A stretch of 9,237 bases of DNA from Candidatus Woesearchaeota archaeon (lineage in GTDB: Archaea; Nanobdellota; Nanobdellia; Woesearchaeales; CG1-02-33-12): positions 1 through 9,237 of the forward strand of contig PWVO01000199.1 in NCBI GenBank assembly GCA_003561825.1, read 5' to 3'. The position numbers were made by a program, and so were the translations under genes. The notes beneath the pieces are model-generated. The model worked only from the letters and a program-made list of their open reading frames with translations. It was not told where the DNA came from and did not search any database. Shown in pieces: positions 6,426 through 9,237 of this stretch; the first letter of the stretch is position 1; the number at the start of each line of letters is the position of its first letter.

Positions 6426-6965
6426 TTAAGAATCAATAACTGACTTCCAATTCTGCCATGTCATTCTTCGCTTAGAATTAACCTGAGCATTATAAGGCTG
6501 AGAATACAAAATATGCTTCCAGGTGGGCTGCTGCACTCCAATTACATCCGGCCTGTCATCAATCAATAAATCTCCATGAACAATTGTTTTATCCTTCAGT
6601 ACAATCATCCTCTTTGTCCAGTCTTTTCCGAGATGCTTAATTATCCATTCATATTTTTCCTGGATGCAAAAAGCATTTCTAAGCAAAGGGCTTGTGCAGA
6701 TATAGACCTCATCTCCGCGGGCTGCTAATTCTGAAAGTGCTTTTAATGAGCCTTCAATTGGCGGCAGGCCAAGATAAAACCCCTTAGCCAAATAAATCCC
6801 TTCTACCAAAGGCTGAAGTTCATCAGGATATTGTTCTTTAACATGAAATGAAGTCCTTTGCTCTAATGGAACAAAAGGCTTGTCTGGATAGCTTTTTCTG
6901 TAAGAATCCAAGAATCCCTTCTCAAAATCAGCAATAACCCCATCCATATCAACAAGTATTCTCAT
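6426..6965 (-). CDS. 5'(3')-deoxyribonucleotidase, eukaryotic NT5C/NT5M-like (HAD superfamily)
   Basis: 179 aa from the ATG at 6965. HAD motif I is LVDMDGVIADFE with nucleophile D6 and acid D8; motif II is CTSPL at 90-94; motif III lysine K126 in LKDKT; motif IV GDLLIDDRP with D132, D136 and D137. The protein dephosphorylates deoxyribonucleoside monophosphates, limiting dNTP pools. Phrases VPLEQR (32-37), EQYPDEL, ICTSPLLR, DKTIVHGDLLIDD and the late WKHILYSQPYN follow the vertebrate cytosolic and mitochondrial enzymes along their length (comparison from memory), so this is the cdN/mdN branch rather than a generic HAD phosphatase. The frame extends to an ATG at 6998, but that start overlaps the TATA box. 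Converges with the tRNA 19 bp away. Codons favour GAT, GTT and ATT, unlike the genes to the left. Confidence 0.9.
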   Translation of the reverse strand: MRILVDMDGVIADFEKGFLDSYRKSYPDKPFVPLEQRTSFHVKEQYPDELQPLVEGIYLAKGFYLGLPPIEGSLKALSELAARGDEVYICTSPLLRNAFCIQEKYEWIIKHLGKDWTKRMIVLKDKTIVHGDLLIDDRPDVIGVQQPTWKHILYSQPYNAQVNSKRRMTWQNWKSVIDS

Positions 6966-6974
6966 CCAGACTGA

Positions 6975-7160
6975 AAACCAGGCAATATTAATAAACATTA
7001 TGGTGGAAAGTTTATTTCATTTAACAAAGAAATTCCTGTTAGTCTTATTTCCAGTTATGAATCTCCTAAAACCTACGTCCGCAGATTCAAGAAAAAGCCT
7101 ATCTATCAAATAAACAAAGTGAGCAATAGAAACACAAAATTAAGGCAGATTTCTTTATAA
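6975..7160 (+). other. Open frame without start codon in the 259-bp divergent spacer
   Basis: A stop-to-stop frame of 61 codons ending in TAA at 7158-7160 has no ATG, GTG or TTG. Its middle reads like ordinary protein (SYESPKTYVRRFKKKPIYQ). It may be the remnant of a decayed gene or plain AT-rich spacer. Apart from this and the two divergent TATA boxes I see nothing in the spacer. Confidence 0.2.
6987..6995 (-). promoter_or_regulatory. TATA box of the deoxyribonucleotidase gene
   Basis: Minus-strand TTTATTAAT centred 26 nt upstream of the ATG at 6965; supports that start and a leaderless mRNA. Confidence 0.6.
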
Positions 7161-7194
7161 AATAACTACCAAATAGGGACTACAAAAGGAAAGA

Positions 7195-7203
7195 TTTAAA
7201 TAC
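7195..7203 (+). promoter_or_regulatory. TATA box of the M42-type peptidase gene
   Basis: TTTAAATAC centred 26 nt before the ATG at 7225, preceded by purine-rich AAAAGGAAAG as a BRE candidate. Confidence 0.6.
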
Positions 7204-7224
7204 CATTAATCTCTAGTTATTAGC

Positions 7225-8262
7225 ATGAGTTTACAGAATATAATATCAAAAACAAGTGAATATTTAAATGTGCCTGCTGTAGTCAGATTTGAGCATCCAT
7301 TCATGAACTATTTAGCAGATGATTTTAATACTTCTGGCTATGATGTAAAAAAGCAGGACAGGCTTCTAGTTGTAAGAAAAAAAGGATTAAGAAGCCCAAA
7401 AATAGTTACAGCGCATATTGACAGGCATGGCATGGTAGTAAATGAACAGGGAAAACCAGAATATGCTGCATTTAATGCCAAAAAGCATTATGGAGATGAG
7501 AATAAATCATCCGAGGCAATATTTAAGAAGTCTGGCCAAAGATTTATAGATGAAGCTGTTTATGCTTATGACTTGCAAGGAAGGAAAATAGCGGATGGAA
7601 TAGTAAAAAAATTTTCTTATGATTTTGATGCTAAAGATTTAATCTTTGAGGTTGATGGTTTTGGCAGATTGCCTACAGGTTCACCTATTGCTTATGTTTC
7701 CCCATTAGTTAGAGAAGCTGGTAATCTTTCATCTCAGATTGATAATGCAGTCAGTGTTGCTGTTGCTTATCAGCTTGTTCAGGATTGTTTTGATGGAACA
7801 CTGCTTTTTGCTGCAGAAGAGGAAATTGGAAGAAGTTGGCAGCATATTGTAAATTATCTTCAGTCTAAATGCACAGCATCAAAAGAAATAATTGCATTAG
7901 ATACTACACCTTATAATGATTCAGGAGCTATTTCAGAAGGATTGATTGTACTCAGAAATAGAGATGAGAATGGAGAATTCAATACAGGCCTTGTTGAAAA
8001 ACTAAGAACTGCCTGCGATGCTCAAGGCATAAAATACGAGATGAAAGACGAAGTGATTGAGGCTCAAAATGCTCAATTGCCAGAAGGATCAAAACCAAAG
8101 AAATTAGGAAAAACTGAGTTAGGAAGAATTGTTCAATATACTGATGGCAGATTTAATGGTGCAACAGTACAGCTTCCCACTGAATATTACCATACTAATC
8201 ATGAGACTACATCTGAATTAGCATTAAATAATTATTATGAAACACTTAAAAAACTGCTTTAA
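7225..8262 (+). CDS. M42-family-like zinc aminopeptidase
   Basis: 345 aa. The di-zinc peptidase residues of the M28/M42 clan appear in order: H64 and D66 in AHIDRHGM, bridging D173 in QIDNAVSVAVA, catalytic and ligand pair E199-E200 in AAEEEIG, D226 in ALDTTPY, and last ligand H323 in LPTEYYHTNHET. Residues about 67-170 form the inserted dimerisation domain. M42 enzymes are cytosolic, often dodecameric (TET) aminopeptidases degrading peptides released by the proteasome; oligomer state and specificity cannot be read here. No signal peptide is present. All ligands are intact, so an active enzyme is expected. Codon use is AT-rich (GAT, TTA, ATT, TAT) compared with the helicase and ligase. It has its own promoter and no close neighbour on its strand, so it is probably monocistronic. 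Confidence 0.88.
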   Translation: MSLQNIISKTSEYLNVPAVVRFEHPFMNYLADDFNTSGYDVKKQDRLLVVRKKGLRSPKIVTAHIDRHGMVVNEQGKPEYAAFNAKKHYGDENKSSEAIFKKSGQRFIDEAVYAYDLQGRKIADGIVKKFSYDFDAKDLIFEVDGFGRLPTGSPIAYVSPLVREAGNLSSQIDNAVSVAVAYQLVQDCFDGTLLFAAEEEIGRSWQHIVNYLQSKCTASKEIIALDTTPYNDSGAISEGLIVLRNRDENGEFNTGLVEKLRTACDAQGIKYEMKDEVIEAQNAQLPEGSKPKKLGKTELGRIVQYTDGRFNGATVQLPTEYYHTNHETTSELALNNYYETLKKLL

Positions 8263-8314
8263 AGAAAAACCTATTTTTATGTTTTAGATGGAAAAAGGCC
8301 TTAATTTATAAAAC

Positions 8315-8367
8315 TTGCCCCGAGTAATATTGCACATAACCTTTTTCATTCTTGTTAATTGCCCCGA
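8315..8367 (+). repeat. Two direct copies of TTGCCCCGA
   Basis: TTGCCCCGA occurs at 8315-8323 and 8359-8367, 44 bp apart, and as ATGCCCCGA at 9089-9097. These C-rich words stand out in the AT-rich spacers around the DUF1284-like gene. A TATA-like TTTATAAAA (8305-8313) lies just before the first copy. Confidence 0.4.
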
Positions 8368-8411
8368 AGCCTCAGCAGAGGCTGAGAGCGCAGCGTGGTC
8401 GAGGCGAAGCC
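8361..8411 (+). other. GC-rich structured patch (ncRNA or REP-like element candidate)
   Basis: This patch is much richer in GC than its surroundings. It contains a hairpin AGCCTC-AGCA-GAGGCT (8368-8383; alternative CTCAGC-AGAG-GCTGAG at 8371-8386). An outer pairing of GCCCCGA (8361-8367) with TCGAGGC (8399-8405) has one mismatch, and a mini-hairpin GGC-GAA-GCC follows at 8403-8411, competing with the outer stem. The TATA-like box at 8305-8313 would start a transcript near 8335. Structured RNA or a dispersed genomic repeat are both possible; no known RNA family is recognised. Confidence 0.35.
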
Positions 8412-8418
8412 GAAGAAG

Positions 8419-8429
8419 TTTGAGATTTG
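8419..8429. repeat. Outer inverted repeat A, left arm
   Basis: TTTGAGATTTG; its reverse complement CAAATCTCAAA lies at 9050-9060. The DUF1284-like gene lies between the arms. Confidence 0.4.
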
Positions 8430-8470
8430 AGTGTAATATCAAGAGCGAAGTTTCTTTAAGTAAAATAATC

Positions 8471-8481
8471 AAGGGCAAGAA
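8471..8481. repeat. Inner inverted repeat B, left arm
   Basis: AAGGGCAAGAA, directly behind the stop codon of the DUF1284-like gene; its reverse complement TTCTTGCCCTT lies at 9026-9036, upstream of that gene's promoter. Confidence 0.4.
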
Positions 8482-8958
8482 TTATTGAAGTGCAATCATT
8501 TCCATTGGTGAAACTCTAAAGTACTCTCTGGGGGTGAGATTTTGAAAATATGGATTTGGATTTTCTGTAAAAATTCTATCATAAACTGTTTTTAATTTTT
8601 TGAATAATGCTTCAGAAGTTATTGGCTCTTTGTCTATTAAATCATCAATTCCTAACATTTTTGCAGTATCTAATTCATTAGCAACAGGTCCATCTTCATA
8701 TAGAGTGCAAGTATCATCTGGTTGTACATAATTATCTCCTCTTTGATTTCTAGGACACATTCTGCAAAAGGCATCATATCTGCTTACTATCTGAACTAGT
8801 TGAGATGGATTTGAAACTACTGTTTTTATTAGAGTTTCACCATTTTGTTTTGCTTTTTCATCATCATACCAACTATTTCCTACTTCAGAATTTCTATGCA
8901 GGAAAAGAACTTCGAAATAATGTCCTATATGATGAGGCAGTATTTTTATTGGATCCAT
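8482..8958 (-). CDS. DUF1284-like Cys/His protein
   Basis: 158 aa from the ATG at 8958. The N-terminal ILPHHIGHYFE, then YDAFCRMCPRN (C65, C68), a further C84 in DDTCTLYE and the following ELDTAKMLGI follow the layout of DUF1284/COG3543 proteins (RPHH near the start, CxxCP, C, then a Leu-rich helix). Those are predicted metal or Fe-S binding proteins of unknown function. Assignment is by pattern from memory, not a search. H9, H10, C65, C68 and C84 are the likely ligands. It is somewhat longer than the family core, with an extra segment around 22-40 and a C-terminal tail after 125. A TATA box lies 26 nt before the start, so it is probably monocistronic and leaderless. Codons are very AT-rich. 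Nested inverted repeats flank gene and promoter. Confidence 0.7.
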   Translation of the reverse strand: MDPIKILPHHIGHYFEVLFLHRNSEVGNSWYDDEKAKQNGETLIKTVVSNPSQLVQIVSRYDAFCRMCPRNQRGDNYVQPDDTCTLYEDGPVANELDTAKMLGIDDLIDKEPITSEALFKKLKTVYDRIFTENPNPYFQNLTPREYFRVSPMEMIALQ

Positions 8959-8979
8959 ACTATATGTTAAAGATTACAA

Positions 8980-8988
8980 GTATATAAA
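8980..8988 (-). promoter_or_regulatory. TATA box of the DUF1284-like gene
   Basis: Minus-strand TTTATATAC centred 26 nt upstream of the ATG at 8958; fixes the start and implies a leaderless mRNA. Confidence 0.65.
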
Positions 8989-9025
8989 AGTTTTGATATT
9001 GTAGTCTTTAAGTGGTAGTAAAGAG

Positions 9026-9036
9026 TTCTTGCCCTT
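9026..9036. repeat. Inner inverted repeat B, right arm
   Basis: TTCTTGCCCTT, reverse complement of 8471-8481, about 40 bp upstream of the DUF1284-like promoter. Confidence 0.4.
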
Positions 9037-9049
9037 TAGTAAATTAGCC

Positions 9050-9060
9050 CAAATCTCAAA
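9050..9060. repeat. Outer inverted repeat A, right arm
   Basis: CAAATCTCAAA, reverse complement of 8419-8429. Arms A and B keep their nested order on both sides, but the A-B gap is 41 bp on the left and 13 bp on the right. Confidence 0.4.
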
Positions 9061-9093
9061 TTGCAATTAACATTGGCATGCCTGTTATATGCC

Positions 9094-9126
9094 CCGACGA
9101 CTGAAAGGAGAAGAGTTGTGATACGG
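9094..9126 (+). other. Hairpin in the right spacer
   Basis: CCG-ACGACT (9094-9102) can pair with AGTTGT (9114-9119) and, across a four-base GATA bulge, CGG (9124-9126); one pair is G-U. The 11-nt loop is purine only (GAAAGGAGAAG). It begins inside the third GCCCCGA copy, and an 8-bp palindrome GGCATGCC lies upstream at 9075-9082. Possible ncRNA or repeat; no open reading frame explains it. Confidence 0.3.
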
Positions 9127-9196
9127 AACGTAATCTATTTTTTAAGAGAGGGCACTTTTAATTTAAGAAAACATTCCAATTTATCCTTATACAAAA

Positions 9197-9205
9197 TTTT
9201 TATAA
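9197..9205 (+). promoter_or_regulatory. Possible TATA box for a gene beyond the right edge
   Basis: TTTTTATAA in an AT-rich spacer. With the spacing used elsewhere here, transcription would begin near 9228-9230, at the window edge. Nothing coding is visible between 9127 and 9237. Confidence 0.25.
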
Positions 9206-9237
9206 TTTACAGACCTATCTCTTCTCAAAACATTTCC

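Noticed and set aside
7000..7113. 37-aa plus-strand ORF from ATG at 7000
   Set aside because: Hydrophobic shadow-like product with the nearest TATA box only about 9 nt upstream and no SD.
8284..8478. 64-codon minus-strand frame in the spacer
   Set aside because: It covers the GC-rich hairpin patch and repeats, has no SD or placed promoter, and its composition follows the nucleotide repeats.
6407..9237. att repeat of the tRNA 3' end
   Set aside because: I looked for a second copy of the T arm/acceptor end downstream and saw none; short GCCC words do not extend into the tRNA sequence.
1..9237. CRISPR array, IS element or transposase
   Set aside because: No regularly spaced repeats of 20-40 bp and no transposase or integrase motifs in any frame.

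Overview
The window reads as archaeal, probably from a small-genome DPANN-type lineage (Woesearchaeota or Pacearchaeota style; lineage is inference). Evidence: an archaeal/eukaryal-type ATP-dependent DNA ligase, an XPD/Rad3-type Fe-S helicase, an archaeal DHHA1 tail, a tRNA without encoded CCA, AT-rich A/T-boxed promoters, and TATA boxes centred about 25-29 nt upstream of nearly every large gene's start codon. That spacing implies mostly leaderless mRNAs.

Left part (1-6406) looks like a core genome segment. In order: the C-terminus of a DHH/DHHA1 phosphoesterase (RecJ-like) on +; on -, a DNA ligase followed by two tiny lysine-rich ORFs, the only reading frames here with clear Shine-Dalgarno sites; then on +, from a divergent promoter, a nitroreductase, an XPD-like helicase, a small winged-helix-like basic protein with a palindrome at its promoter and a hairpin/T-tract terminator behind it, an HD-domain hydrolase, and tRNA-Val(CAC), whose first 15 bases overlap the end of the HD gene. 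Ligase, helicase and RecJ-like nuclease make a loose DNA replication/repair neighbourhood.

Right part (6407-9237) changes character just after the tRNA. Codons shift from GAC/AAC/ATA/CTC to GAT/AAT/ATT/TTA/TTG, and spacers get longer and AT-rich. It holds three singly promoted genes: a 5'(3')-deoxyribonucleotidase very like the eukaryotic enzymes (-), an M42-type metallopeptidase with all metal and catalytic residues (+), and a DUF1284-like Cys/His protein (-) flanked by two nested pairs of 11-bp inverted repeats. Spacers around the last gene carry GC-rich hairpin patches that share the word GCCCCGA. A transferred or accessory segment next to a tRNA is the natural reading, but no distal att repeat is visible.

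Most worth a second look: the SD-led Lys-rich microproteins behind the ligase, the four-cysteine insertion in the ligase DNA-binding domain, the tRNA-bounded composition break, and the repeat-flanked DUF1284-like unit with GC-rich hairpins. I see no CRISPR array, IS element or clearly novel multi-gene system.
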